Assembly: GCA_034112085.1 (NCBI GenBank)
Contig: JAWUWD010000002.1
Coordinates: 1-9,869, forward strand
Length of the DNA stretch: 9,869 nucleotides
DNA from: JAWUWD01 sp034112085
GTDB taxonomy: Bacteria > Bacteroidota > Bacteroidia > Cytophagales > Cyclobacteriaceae
Direction: 5' to 3'
Each line of letters starts with the position of its first letter. The first letter of the stretch is position 1. The notes under the pieces are model-generated. The model saw only the letters and a program-made list of their open reading frames with translations, did not search any database and was not told the DNA's origin. Positions 1 to 6,838 of the stretch are shown here, piece after piece. The translations under genes were made by a program, and so were the position numbers.

Positions 1-272
1 CATGGCCCGGCAATATCCGAGAACTTCAGCATGCGATCGAAAGGGCTGTCATCATGAGTGATGGAGGAGAACTACAATCCGGAGATTTTCTTTTTCTTAA
101 CCAGAATGAAAGTAGTGCTCCGGCCATAGACAATTACAATCTTGAAGGCCTAGAAGAATGGGCGGTGAAAAATGCCATCAAAAAACATCTTGGTAATATT
201 AGCCATGCCGCGAAAGAACTTGGACTGAGTAGAGGTGCCATGTATAGAAGAATGGAAAAGTACCAGCTATGA
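1..272 (+). CDS. Sigma-54-dependent NtrC-family response regulator, C-terminal end (5' truncated)
   Basis: Reading frame 3 is open from the window edge and gives 89 residues beginning WPGNIRELQHAIERAV. This is the conserved end of the AAA+ domain of sigma-54 activators (the WPGN-REL segment of sensor II). After a short linker comes a Fis-type helix-turn-helix at about visible residues 48-89, with the typical core ISHAAKELGLSRGAMYRRM. The protein would use ATP to open sigma-54 RNA polymerase promoters once phosphorylated on a receiver domain that lies outside the window. The ATG at 54 is an internal methionine, not the start. The TGA stop at 270-272 overlaps the ATG of the kinase at 269 (ATGA), so the two are translationally coupled and almost certainly a cognate pair. 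The family assignment is firm; the target promoters are unknown. Confidence 0.93.
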   Translation, partial: WPGNIRELQHAIERAVIMSDGGELQSGDFLFLNQNESSAPAIDNYNLEGLEEWAVKNAIKKHLGNISHAAKELGLSRGAMYRRMEKYQL

Positions 273-1609
273 CAATTTCTAAGAACTTTCGTCTCAATCT
301 TGTTTTCAGAATTTCACTGATCATTCTCACGATTTGTGGGCTTGTATATTTCATAATGATATCTCAACAATACCTACGCAGTGTCTACCTCGGTGTGCTA
401 ATTGTGTTTATTGTAGCCGAAATGGTTTGGTATATCGAACGAATAAATAGGGATTTCAATGCATTTCTTTTAGGACTATTACAAGCAGATTTTACGGCCA
501 CTTTCAATGAACAAGCCAAAGGAAAGTCTTTTGCTCATTTGTACGCCACATTCAATAATATTAATAGAAAATTCAGGAAAATCAGTGCTGATAAAGAGAT
601 TCAGCATCTCTACCTAGAAACAATGGTTGAGCATGTCAAAACTGGAATTGTTAGTTTTGATCCTGAAGGAAACGTACACTTGATCAATAATTCTTTTAAA
701 AGCATGCTAGAAAAGCCTTATTTAAAGAACATTCATTCTTTAAATAAAGTCGATGATCAACTGGTCGACATGCTCACCAATATCAAACCGAATAAAAAAG
801 AACTCCTAAAAATAAATGTAAAGGGTAATCTCCTTCATTTATCTATTGAAGCGACCATATTCAAATTGCATGATATCGAATACAAGCTAGTATCATTTCA
901 AGATATTAAAAACGAATTGGATGCGCAGGAGTTAGAAGCATGGCAGAAGCTTATCAGGGTGCTAACTCATGAAATAATGAACTCTATAACCCCCATCACA
1001 TCACTAACTGCTACACTATATGACATAGTAAAGGTAGATGTTAAGAATGGAGACGGATTAGAAAAGACAACAATAGATAATCTTATGGAAGGGCTTGAGG
1101 TCATTCTCAATCGGAGCAATGGCTTGCACAGGTTTACAGAAGCATACAGGAACTTGTCAAGAATCCCAGTCCCTAAATTTCAAAAAATCAATCTCATTGC
1201 AATCATACAGCAAGTAATCACTCTGCAGCAAACCCAGTTTGAACGAGTATCAATTGAACTCATCTCAGAAAGCAATAAGCATATGGTTAATGCTGATCCA
1301 GAGTTGCTCCAGCAAGTATTGATCAATCTAATTAAGAATGCAGCTGAAGCTTTGCAAGAAGTCCTGTATCCAACTATTCAAATAACACTGGCTAACGCGG
1401 GGCAACAAAGTCTTATCACCATTAGTGACAATGGACATGGTATTTCAGAAGAGGTGTTAGAGAAGATTTTCATCCCTTTCTTTACAACAAAGAAAGAAGG
1501 CTCGGGAATTGGTTTGCCATTGTGCAAACAGATTCTTCAAATGCATGAAGGAACGATTACAGCTATTTCATCTATTAACTCTGGTACATCATTCAAGATC
1601 ACATTGTAG
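269..1609 (+). CDS. NtrY-like membrane sensor histidine kinase (PAS, HisKA, HATPase)
   Basis: A 446-aa kinase. Two hydrophobic helices at about residues 12-32 and 36-55 form a membrane hairpin with almost no periplasmic loop, so the signal is probably sensed in the membrane or cytoplasm. A linker at about 60-110 is followed by a PAS-like domain at about 117-215 (TGIVSFDPEGNVHLINNSF). The H-box is LTHEIMNSITPI with phospho-acceptor His234. The N-box has Asn357 in NLIKNAAEAL, the G1 box is DNGHG at 387-391, and the G2 box is GSGIGL at 411-416. The H-box resembles the NtrY/NtrB type (HEI-N--TPI), with Ser where many members have Pro. The ATG overlaps the regulator's stop by 4 bp and has no separate promoter, so the kinase should phosphorylate that sigma-54 activator. 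The signal is not known, and a nitrogen role should not be assumed from the NtrY resemblance. Confidence 0.93.
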   Translation: MTISKNFRLNLVFRISLIILTICGLVYFIMISQQYLRSVYLGVLIVFIVAEMVWYIERINRDFNAFLLGLLQADFTATFNEQAKGKSFAHLYATFNNINRKFRKISADKEIQHLYLETMVEHVKTGIVSFDPEGNVHLINNSFKSMLEKPYLKNIHSLNKVDDQLVDMLTNIKPNKKELLKINVKGNLLHLSIEATIFKLHDIEYKLVSFQDIKNELDAQELEAWQKLIRVLTHEIMNSITPITSLTATLYDIVKVDVKNGDGLEKTTIDNLMEGLEVILNRSNGLHRFTEAYRNLSRIPVPKFQKINLIAIIQQVITLQQTQFERVSIELISESNKHMVNADPELLQQVLINLIKNAAEALQEVLYPTIQITLANAGQQSLITISDNGHGISEEVLEKIFIPFFTTKKEGSGIGLPLCKQILQMHEGTITAISSINSGTSFKITL

Positions 1610-1726
1610 TTCATCGAAGAAATAGTTAGCTCCAGCGATTTATATGGGCAAATATTGTTTACCGATACGTTCTGACTATCAATAATCATAAATTTAGGTG
1701 TCAAATTACTTCCAACTCCTTGGCTT

Positions 1727-3442
1727 ATGGAACCTATTAAAAAATTCGTTACTAGCAATGACCTGAAAATTGTTCTCATTACTTTTTTATACTTCGCCTC
1801 AGCCAACATTGGCATATGGCTCTCATTTTCAGAGACAAAAGCGACACCTCTTTGGGTTCAATCTGGTCTTGCTTTAGCGCTTTTACTATTGATGGGTTAT
1901 AAAACCTGGCCTGCTGTCACCATCGGCTCCCTAATCGCTCACGCATTAGTCTTTCTTCATATTGGCATTGATTTTACAACAACGACCATAATTTCACTTT
2001 CGATAATAGCTATTGGTAATACACTTGAGTGCCTTATCGGTTATTTTTTAATTGCTCATTTTATAAAAACGAAAAATCCCTTTCACAGAACGGGCGATGT
2101 AATTATCTTTTTATTTGTAGCAATTACAATGTGCTTGATTGGTTCATCAATTGGAGCGACAGTACTCACTTATAGTCATATGATGGATACTAGTCTTTGG
2201 ACAACGATATTTTCGACCTGGTGGGTAAGCAATATTGTCAGCGTTCTTATAATTACTCCTTTTTTGATTTCTTGGACGGGTGACATAAAACTTACTATCA
2301 CCAAACAAAATGTACTAGAAACGCTGATTTTTATCACAGTATTCGTACTGGTTGTCCTTGCTCTGAAGATAGAAAGTATCGCACCAACGCTCGAAAAATC
2401 ATTCCCATTTATCATCATACCCTTCCTATTGTGGTTAGGCTATCGATTTAGTCTCAGAATTACCACCACAGGTATATTCGTGGTAGCATTTATCGCTATT
2501 TATCTAACAATTAACAATTTGGGACCTTTCGTGCTTGATAGTGAGACCAATTCATTGTTGATTCTTCAGATCTTCATTGGTCTCATAAGTGTATCAACAA
2601 TTATACTTTATGCGACAAGTCACGAAAGAACCATTGCTCAAAATGCCATGCAACATTTCAATGAGAAATTAGAGAAAAATGTAGTCGAGCGAACCAAAGA
2701 ACTTCAAGAGGAAATAGAAGTGAGAGAACAGGCTGAAAAAAAATTAAAGACTACGAACACCAAACTTCGCAAAACAAATACTGAATTGGACAACTTTGTC
2801 TATCGGGTGTCGCATGATCTTCGAGCTCCAATAGCATCAGTACTCGGCATCACCAATCTTGCCAAAAGCGAAAACAAAATAGAGGAGCTGAAACACTATT
2901 TTAATATGATTGCCAACAGTGCCAATCAACAGGATGAGTTTATAAAAGAAATTCTCGACTTATCAAAAAACTCTCGTCTGAGTATACAAAAAGACAAAAT
3001 CAAGATTAAAAATCTGCTAACTGAAGTATTTGACCTTCATGTACACAGTAATGTAGATAAGAATATTATCAAAGAAATAGTTGTTGATGAACAACACCCA
3101 TTCGTGTCAGACAAAAACAGGCTAAAAGTAATACTCAACAACTTGGTTTCAAATTCCATTAGGTATAGCAATGGGCATGATCCTTTGATTAAAGTAGGTG
3201 TAAATATCAATAAAGAATCAGCCAAAATAAGTATCAGTGACAATGGTAAGGGGATTCCTAAAAAACATATAAAAAATATCTTTAGAATGTTCTATCGTGC
3301 CACAGATGTAAATGCAGGTTCTGGATTAGGATTGTACATAGTCAAAGAAACTATTGACAAACTAGCAGGCAATATTGTTATTGATTCCAAAGAAAGTGAG
3401 GGGACCAACGTGATTTTAGAGATCCCTAATTTACAAGCCTAG
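1727..3442 (+). CDS. MASE1-domain sensor histidine kinase
   Basis: A 571-aa protein whose first ~300 residues hold about eight to ten hydrophobic helices with MASE1 hallmarks: ASANIGIWLSF, then PLWVQSGLALALLLLMGY (compare the usual VWPPSGIALAALLLxG), then TWPAVTIGSLIAH. MASE1 is an integral-membrane sensory domain of unknown ligand. A coiled-coil signalling helix spans about 300-356 (ERTKELQEEIEVREQAEKKL). The catalytic core follows: H-box YRVSHDLRAPI with His363, N-box VILNNLVSNSIRY with Asn476, G1 box DNGKG 505-509, and G2 box GSGLGL 531-536. All residues needed for autophosphorylation are present. No receiver or output domain is attached and no regulator gene adjoins it, so it is an orphan kinase. 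It starts 117 bp after the preceding kinase with no visible terminator between them, so read-through is possible. I see no clear terminator after its TAG stop. Confidence 0.92.
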   Translation: MEPIKKFVTSNDLKIVLITFLYFASANIGIWLSFSETKATPLWVQSGLALALLLLMGYKTWPAVTIGSLIAHALVFLHIGIDFTTTTIISLSIIAIGNTLECLIGYFLIAHFIKTKNPFHRTGDVIIFLFVAITMCLIGSSIGATVLTYSHMMDTSLWTTIFSTWWVSNIVSVLIITPFLISWTGDIKLTITKQNVLETLIFITVFVLVVLALKIESIAPTLEKSFPFIIIPFLLWLGYRFSLRITTTGIFVVAFIAIYLTINNLGPFVLDSETNSLLILQIFIGLISVSTIILYATSHERTIAQNAMQHFNEKLEKNVVERTKELQEEIEVREQAEKKLKTTNTKLRKTNTELDNFVYRVSHDLRAPIASVLGITNLAKSENKIEELKHYFNMIANSANQQDEFIKEILDLSKNSRLSIQKDKIKIKNLLTEVFDLHVHSNVDKNIIKEIVVDEQHPFVSDKNRLKVILNNLVSNSIRYSNGHDPLIKVGVNINKESAKISISDNGKGIPKKHIKNIFRMFYRATDVNAGSGLGLYIVKETIDKLAGNIVIDSKESEGTNVILEIPNLQA

Positions 3443-3621
3443 GTATATTTAACTGTACTTTGTACTACACATACACTAACATCTGTTGACCAACAACTAA
3501 CCCCACTTTTCTAACTACAATGACCATCAGTCTTCAGTAACTTCAGTTTTCTTTGTTTCCGAACTCCTTAACTTAAAAGGGTTACTAGATACAATGAAGA
3601 AATATCATCCTGTTTTTAAAC

Positions 3622-3653
3622 AAAAAAGGACTCACCTACTGGCGAGCCCTTTT
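3622..3653 (-). terminator. Rho-independent terminator of the lipoprotein operon
   Basis: Arms at 3624-3633 and 3644-3653 pair around a 10-base loop region, followed on the - strand by a run of six T (3627-3622). Read on the - strand the arms are AAAAGGGCTC and GAGTCCTTTT, which pair fully with one G-U wobble. On the + strand the same position is an A-C mismatch. That asymmetry and the T-run point to termination of - strand transcription, about 20 bp after the 189-aa gene's stop. The rest of 3443-3673 shows no gene or other strong structure. Confidence 0.85.
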
Positions 3654-3673
3654 CATTTAATTAATTGACAATA

Positions 3674-4243
3674 CTAGTTGTCCATTTTATCCATTTCTGC
3701 TTCGAATGTCTCTTTGAATTTTTCATAATCGTAGTCGATCTTCAATTTATCATCTTTTGACAAACGTTCGTTATATTCGGTCACTAACTCATCTGCAGAT
3801 AACTCAATAGCGATATATGTCTTATATCTGCCTTCTTGAGTTTTCACAAGTTTTTCGCAAATCGTTGTAATTCCAGAAAGTCGCTGATTGACAACTTCTC
3901 TATTCAAACTTTCAAATCTTTCTTCTAACTCTTCTTTGTTATTAAACTCTCTTGAGTTTACGTAGTTATCAGTGACCGTCTTTACAGTAGTTTGAATACT
4001 AGACGCCATTTCATTTCTTGCGTTGGCCAAGGCCTTTTTCTTTGAAGTCACTTGATCACTGCTTTCCCCGACAGAATTAGCTCGGAATACTTTCTTAGTA
4101 GTGAAGTAATCAGGACCAGAACATGGTACCACAACTTCAACTTCTCCTTTTGGAGCATTTAACTTCTTAGACCCTTTACATCCAATGATTGATCCACCCA
4201 GTACACCAAGTGCTATAATCTTTACTAATAGTGATTTTTTCAT
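3674..4243 (-). CDS. LPP20-like outer-envelope lipoprotein (189 aa)
   Basis: A lipoprotein signal peptide MKKSLLVKIIALGVLGGSIIGC has a lipobox ending at Cys22, so the mature protein should be lipid-anchored. The core at about 52-150 resembles LPP20-family lipoproteins: a short strand (VFRANSVGES), a long helix rich in Ala (KKKALANARNEMASSIQ), a charged helical segment, then a Tyr-rich strand (GRYKTYIAIELS) just before the end of the domain. The tail (about 155-189) is highly charged and probably a helix. The upstream gene carries the same pattern, so the two look like paralogous domains acting together. The gene is second in a two-gene operon, 64 bp downstream of the 464-aa gene. The LPP20 call rests on pattern recognition. 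Family members are known as envelope lipoproteins, some tied to flagella or peptidoglycan, and nothing here shows the precise role. Confidence 0.68.
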   Translation of the reverse strand: MKKSLLVKIIALGVLGGSIIGCKGSKKLNAPKGEVEVVVPCSGPDYFTTKKVFRANSVGESSDQVTSKKKALANARNEMASSIQTTVKTVTDNYVNSREFNNKEELEERFESLNREVVNQRLSGITTICEKLVKTQEGRYKTYIAIELSADELVTEYNERLSKDDKLKIDYDYEKFKETFEAEMDKMDN

Positions 4244-4307
4244 AATTACGTTTGTTTATTTTTATAATATTAATTTTTCTATAACAACAATAAAGCCAAA
4301 ACTGATT

Positions 4308-5702
4308 TTATTCCAATATCTGCTTGATAAGTTTTGGTAATGTTTCATTCTCAATCATTTCCATAGCCTTTTCATACCCCTTCGCACTTGACCTATTATA
4401 GTCAAGGCTAAATGACTTCAATTTATCAATAATTGCATGATGAGTTTCAACCTCAGTTACTGGATCAATGATTTTGATATTTAAGTTGAAAGAAGTCCCA
4501 TATATGCTTCCTGATTGCTTCGTTTTCTTAGTATCCGCTACGACTTGCATCCACAAGTCTGCTTTATCTCTATTTTTGCTTACCAAAAACCCTTCTCGAG
4601 ACAACAGCTTAGTGACGTGATCTGCTATCGCAGTACTTCCTTCAGACGTTCCAAAGACTTTTTCAGAAGATTCTAAATATACAATTGGTTTAGTAATGTT
4701 CAATATCAATTCCTTCTGCGGCAATTGTAGCCCATCAAGCAGTGCTCCAATTTCCTTTTTCATCTCCTCAGAACGAATCATATGAGCTATGTCGAGCTGT
4801 ACCAAAACGACCTGTTTGGGCTCCTTAGACAGCACACTAGACAACACGAGCGAGAACTCTCCGTTATCATCGGTTGTATAAGATGGATTTACCACCCCAT
4901 TCCCGACTTTAAATTTTGCCCTAATTGTCAATTGGTCTATTCCATTACCTTTTGAAATTGAATTAACTTTAACAGGGACAACCTCATCATCATCAAGTAT
5001 TCTATTGAGCTGAACCTCATCAGTAGCAGTCTTGATTTCGATATCGTTTAGCGTTGATTGTATCCTATTATATAGCTCATTCACAAGAAGTACGCTATCA
5101 CTACCTGCGACAGAAGTAATATTCGCCTCGCCTAAATATTCTCTCATCGCATACAATCCATTAGCCCAACTGGATAATGCACTAGGTATTTCACCTTCGG
5201 TCAAGAAGGTATTCCCATTGAAATAATCAGCACTGGCAATTAGAATGGCTGTTCTTTTTTTCTCTGCTATTTTCATTTTGTACTTAGACCTAGACAGTCG
5301 ATAGTACACCCAGTATTCTTCATTATTTCCCCAAGTACTTATCAATTCATAATCTTCAATTTCAGCCTTAGACTTAGTCTTTATTGTGGCTTTATATTGC
5401 TCAGAAAAAGAATCTGAATTATCTAATTGTTCCAATACAGAGGCACTAGATACAGTAATTTCTATTTCTGATATCAGATCATCAAGTGCATTACTTTTAG
5501 CAGTCTGTACATAATTCACATCATTGTTAGCCTTAGCAAAACCCACTCCTACATAATAATTTCGATCTATTGGCTTATACGTCACCCAATCAGGTCTTAA
5601 CTCAGTTTCCGATTGAAATGCATTAACAGAAGACACTCCGGATGCACAAGACATCAAGAGTAATACAATCATTGGAGCTACTGTGCTTAGAACAATTCTC
5701 AT
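4308..5702 (-). CDS. LPP20-domain-containing multidomain lipoprotein (464 aa)
   Basis: The N-terminus MRIVLSTVAPMIVLLLMSC is a lipoprotein signal peptide with predicted lipidated Cys19. Residues about 36-155 look LPP20-like: RPDWV, then YYVGVGFAKAN, then a helix AKSNALDDLISEIEITV, and a Tyr-rich strand EEYWVYYRLSRSKY. A helical segment follows at about 170-220. Residues about 240-305 (VPVKVNSISKGNG, then RAKFKVGNGVVNPSYTTDDN, then GEFSLVLSS) look like an Ig-like beta domain of the kind used as spacers in surface proteins. The C-terminal ~110 residues (AIADHVTKLLSREGFLVSKN through YEKAMEMIENETLPKLIKQI) form an alpha/beta unit that I do not recognise. It is first in the operon with the 189-aa lipoprotein and diverges from the CHRD-like lipoprotein gene. 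The layout suggests an envelope-anchored scaffold or assembly factor, which is inference. Confidence 0.62.
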   Translation of the reverse strand: MRIVLSTVAPMIVLLLMSCASGVSSVNAFQSETELRPDWVTYKPIDRNYYVGVGFAKANNDVNYVQTAKSNALDDLISEIEITVSSASVLEQLDNSDSFSEQYKATIKTKSKAEIEDYELISTWGNNEEYWVYYRLSRSKYKMKIAEKKRTAILIASADYFNGNTFLTEGEIPSALSSWANGLYAMREYLGEANITSVAGSDSVLLVNELYNRIQSTLNDIEIKTATDEVQLNRILDDDEVVPVKVNSISKGNGIDQLTIRAKFKVGNGVVNPSYTTDDNGEFSLVLSSVLSKEPKQVVLVQLDIAHMIRSEEMKKEIGALLDGLQLPQKELILNITKPIVYLESSEKVFGTSEGSTAIADHVTKLLSREGFLVSKNRDKADLWMQVVADTKKTKQSGSIYGTSFNLNIKIIDPVTEVETHHAIIDKLKSFSLDYNRSSAKGYEKAMEMIENETLPKLIKQILE

Positions 5703-5758
5703 TTTAAATACGTTGATCTTTTATATACTAAAATTACTACAGCGTGTTATACGATCTC

Positions 5759-5786
5759 TAAACATATTTGATGCCAAATATGTTTA
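5759..5786. repeat. Perfect 12-bp inverted repeat, candidate operator (dyad 1)
   Basis: Left arm TAAACATATTTG at 5759-5770 and right arm CAAATATGTTTA at 5775-5786 are exact reverse complements separated by ATGC. It sits between two divergent lipoprotein genes. The right arm shares TGTTTA with the left arm of the next repeat, and the two centres are 22 bp apart, about two helical turns. It could be a binding site for a dimeric regulator or, if transcribed, an RNA hairpin. Confidence 0.75.
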
Positions 5787-5801
5787 TTAATACTATATTT
5801 A
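5767..5801 (+). promoter_or_regulatory. Possible Bacteroidota-type promoter for the CHRD-like lipoprotein gene
   Basis: TTTG at 5767-5770 could serve as the -33 element. TATATTTA at 5794-5801 matches the Bacteroidota -7 consensus TAnnTTTG in five of six fixed positions, 23 bases after the TTG, which is at the long end of the reported spacing. Transcription would then begin near 5807, leaving about 20 bases before the ATG at 5829. In such an AT-rich stretch a chance match is quite possible. Confidence 0.35.
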
Positions 5802-5808
5802 ATAAACA
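5781..5808. repeat. Perfect 10-bp inverted repeat, candidate operator (dyad 2)
   Basis: Left arm TGTTTATTAA at 5781-5790 and right arm TTAATAAACA at 5799-5808 are exact reverse complements around the 8-base spacer TACTATAT. The left arm overlaps the right arm of dyad 1 by six bases, so as single-stranded nucleic acid the two hairpins would exclude each other. Both dyads overlap the putative + promoter, which favours a DNA operator over a transcribed attenuator for the CHRD-like gene. Confidence 0.7.
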
Positions 5809-5828
5809 CAATGATATTTACACCCTAT

Positions 5829-6335
5829 ATGAAATACTTGTTCTCATTATTATTGATCCTTTGCCTCATTGCTTGTGAAGGCACTGAAAACCTAGTAGTA
5901 AGTAACCTAACAGGGGAAAAGGAAAGCTATACAATGTATCAAGGCTCAGATTATAATATCTCTGGTAAGGCTACATTGAGTGAAACTAAAGACAATGGCA
6001 CCCTTGTAGTTATAGAATTGGATGGAACAGAGAAAGGACTTTTACATCCAACTCATCTTCATTTTGGAAATATTGCAGGCAATGGGGAAATCGCAGCAGT
6101 ACTCAACCCAACAGAAGGAGACACAGGTAAAAGTAGTACTACAGTCAATTTGATAGATAATTCTACTAAAATCACTTATGCTGAACTTTTGGAAATGGAG
6201 TTAAGCATCAAAATACACTTATCAGATACCGAACCTGGGAAACACACGATCCTTGCTGGCGGCAACATTGGTACAGCGAGTACTAAATCTGATCCTTTCG
6301 GACGAGTAGAAATTACAGTTTGCAAATCCAACTAA
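5829..6335 (+). CDS. CHRD-domain-like lipoprotein
   Basis: From the ATG at 5829 the product is 168 aa and starts MKYLFSLLLILCLIAC, a compact lipoprotein signal peptide with Cys16 as the lipidation site. An upstream in-frame ATG at 5811 would add six residues (MIFTPY) and put the start against a palindrome and possible promoter, so 5829 is preferred. The mature protein follows the CHRD-like pattern common in Bacteroidota: SGKATLSETKDNGTLVVIEL, then HPTHLHFGNIAGNGEIAAVL, a Gly/Thr-rich turn (GDTGKSSTTV), then ITYAELLEMELSIKIHLS and ILAGGNIG near the end. The HPTHLHFG motif also recalls the beta-barrel of Cu/Zn superoxide dismutase, but the full set of metal ligands is not apparent, so no enzymatic role is claimed. 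It is probably a small beta-rich envelope lipoprotein. Its stop overlaps the stop of the convergent YopX-like gene by 4 bp (6332-6335). Confidence 0.72.
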   Translation: MKYLFSLLLILCLIACEGTENLVVSNLTGEKESYTMYQGSDYNISGKATLSETKDNGTLVVIELDGTEKGLLHPTHLHFGNIAGNGEIAAVLNPTEGDTGKSSTTVNLIDNSTKITYAELLEMELSIKIHLSDTEPGKHTILAGGNIGTASTKSDPFGRVEITVCKSN

Positions 6336-6679
6336 TCCTCCTCAGGTAAAGCATCTGACTCGAACGAGTGGCACAATATAAGCGATTGGGTAGCCACTTG
6401 TATTGTGAATTTTTCAACTTCATCATTAGATTGATTAATCCAGATCCATTGATGATTCTTCTCATCCCAAGATGTAATGTATTTCTGATGATGGTATAGT
6501 AGAACATCTCCATCATAAATTTCCACCTTGTTTTGGTCATCCATTCCTGTGTATTGAAGTAATATATGCCCATCCTTATACAGCTCACTTTTCCTGCAAT
6601 CCACTTTCCCTATTCGCTTGATAAGTTTGTCTTCTATATTCCAAGCTTTTATTTTAATTTTTCTGGGTTTGATCATCAT
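6332..6679 (-). CDS. YopX-family protein
   Basis: A protein of 115 aa from the ATG at 6679 (114 aa from the adjacent ATG at 6676). The frame can be extended two codons to a TTG at 6685, which seems less likely. The pattern fits the YopX family: an N-terminal IKIKAWNIEDKLIKRI (compare the usual IKFRAWDKENKKM), the signature LLQYTGMDDQNKVEIYDGDV (compare QYTGLKDKNGKEIYEGDI), and an aromatic strand HQWIWI before a charged tail. YopX proteins are usually encoded by phages and prophages, mostly without known function. Here no integrase, terminase or structural phage gene accompanies it, so it is either a stranded remnant or a domesticated copy. The ORF is intact and its composition does not differ obviously from its neighbours. 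It runs tail to tail into the CHRD-like gene, with no terminator seen between them. Confidence 0.75.
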   Translation of the reverse strand: MMIKPRKIKIKAWNIEDKLIKRIGKVDCRKSELYKDGHILLQYTGMDDQNKVEIYDGDVLLYHHQKYITSWDEKNHQWIWINQSNDEVEKFTIQVATQSLILCHSFESDALPEED

Positions 6680-6838
6680 TACCAAATTCTAAATCTTACA
6701 TGCACTTCATTTTGAGCATTTTTTTCCAATTACAAATTATTGAATAATTGTTGATATTTTAAATAAATATTACATGATTTTTTAAATATTCACTATATTA
6801 GTTGCGTATAAAAACTGAGTTAAAGCTTACTGTATCGA
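6680..6838. other. AT-rich divergent intergenic region
   Basis: This very AT-rich stretch separates the YopX-like gene (-) from the 481-aa gene (+) and must hold both start regions. It contains a 7-bp perfect dyad, AATTATT at 6735-6741 and AATAATT at 6743-6749 around a single G. That could be an operator but is also plausible by chance at this composition. No clear -33/-7 promoter pair was found for either gene. Confidence 0.4.

Noticed and set aside
1386..1402. TGGCTA followed at correct spacing by GC, a weak sigma-54-like match
   Set aside because: Inside the histidine kinase coding sequence and poor in the -24 and -12 elements.
1610..1726. Possible promoter (TTG at 1655, TAAATTTA at 1689-1696) before the MASE1 kinase gene
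   Set aside because: The spacing between the elements is about 31 bases, too long for the Bacteroidota consensus, so no promoter is called.
1537..1815. A 92-codon - strand frame across the gap between the two kinases
   Set aside because: It overlaps conserved G2-box coding sequence on one side and the MASE1 start on the other, and shows no recognisable features.
3484..3495. Short TGTTG/CAACA dyad after the MASE1 kinase gene
   Set aside because: Five-bp arms with a two-base spacer cannot form a terminator hairpin and there is no T-run.
5861..6332. Cu/Zn superoxide dismutase identity for the lipoprotein, suggested by HPTHLHFG
   Set aside because: The spacing and overall pattern match CHRD-like repeats better, and the additional His and Asp metal ligands and Cys pair of SOD are not evident.
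6369..6383. TGGCAC with GC at the correct spacing, resembling a sigma-54 -24/-12 promoter on the + strand
   Set aside because: It lies inside the YopX-like coding region, about 450 bp from the next + gene, and the -12 part is AAGC instead of TTGC. Treated as chance.
6313..6588. A 91-codon - strand frame overlapping the YopX-like gene
   Set aside because: It overlaps in another frame a protein with a recognisable family signature and has no motif of its own.
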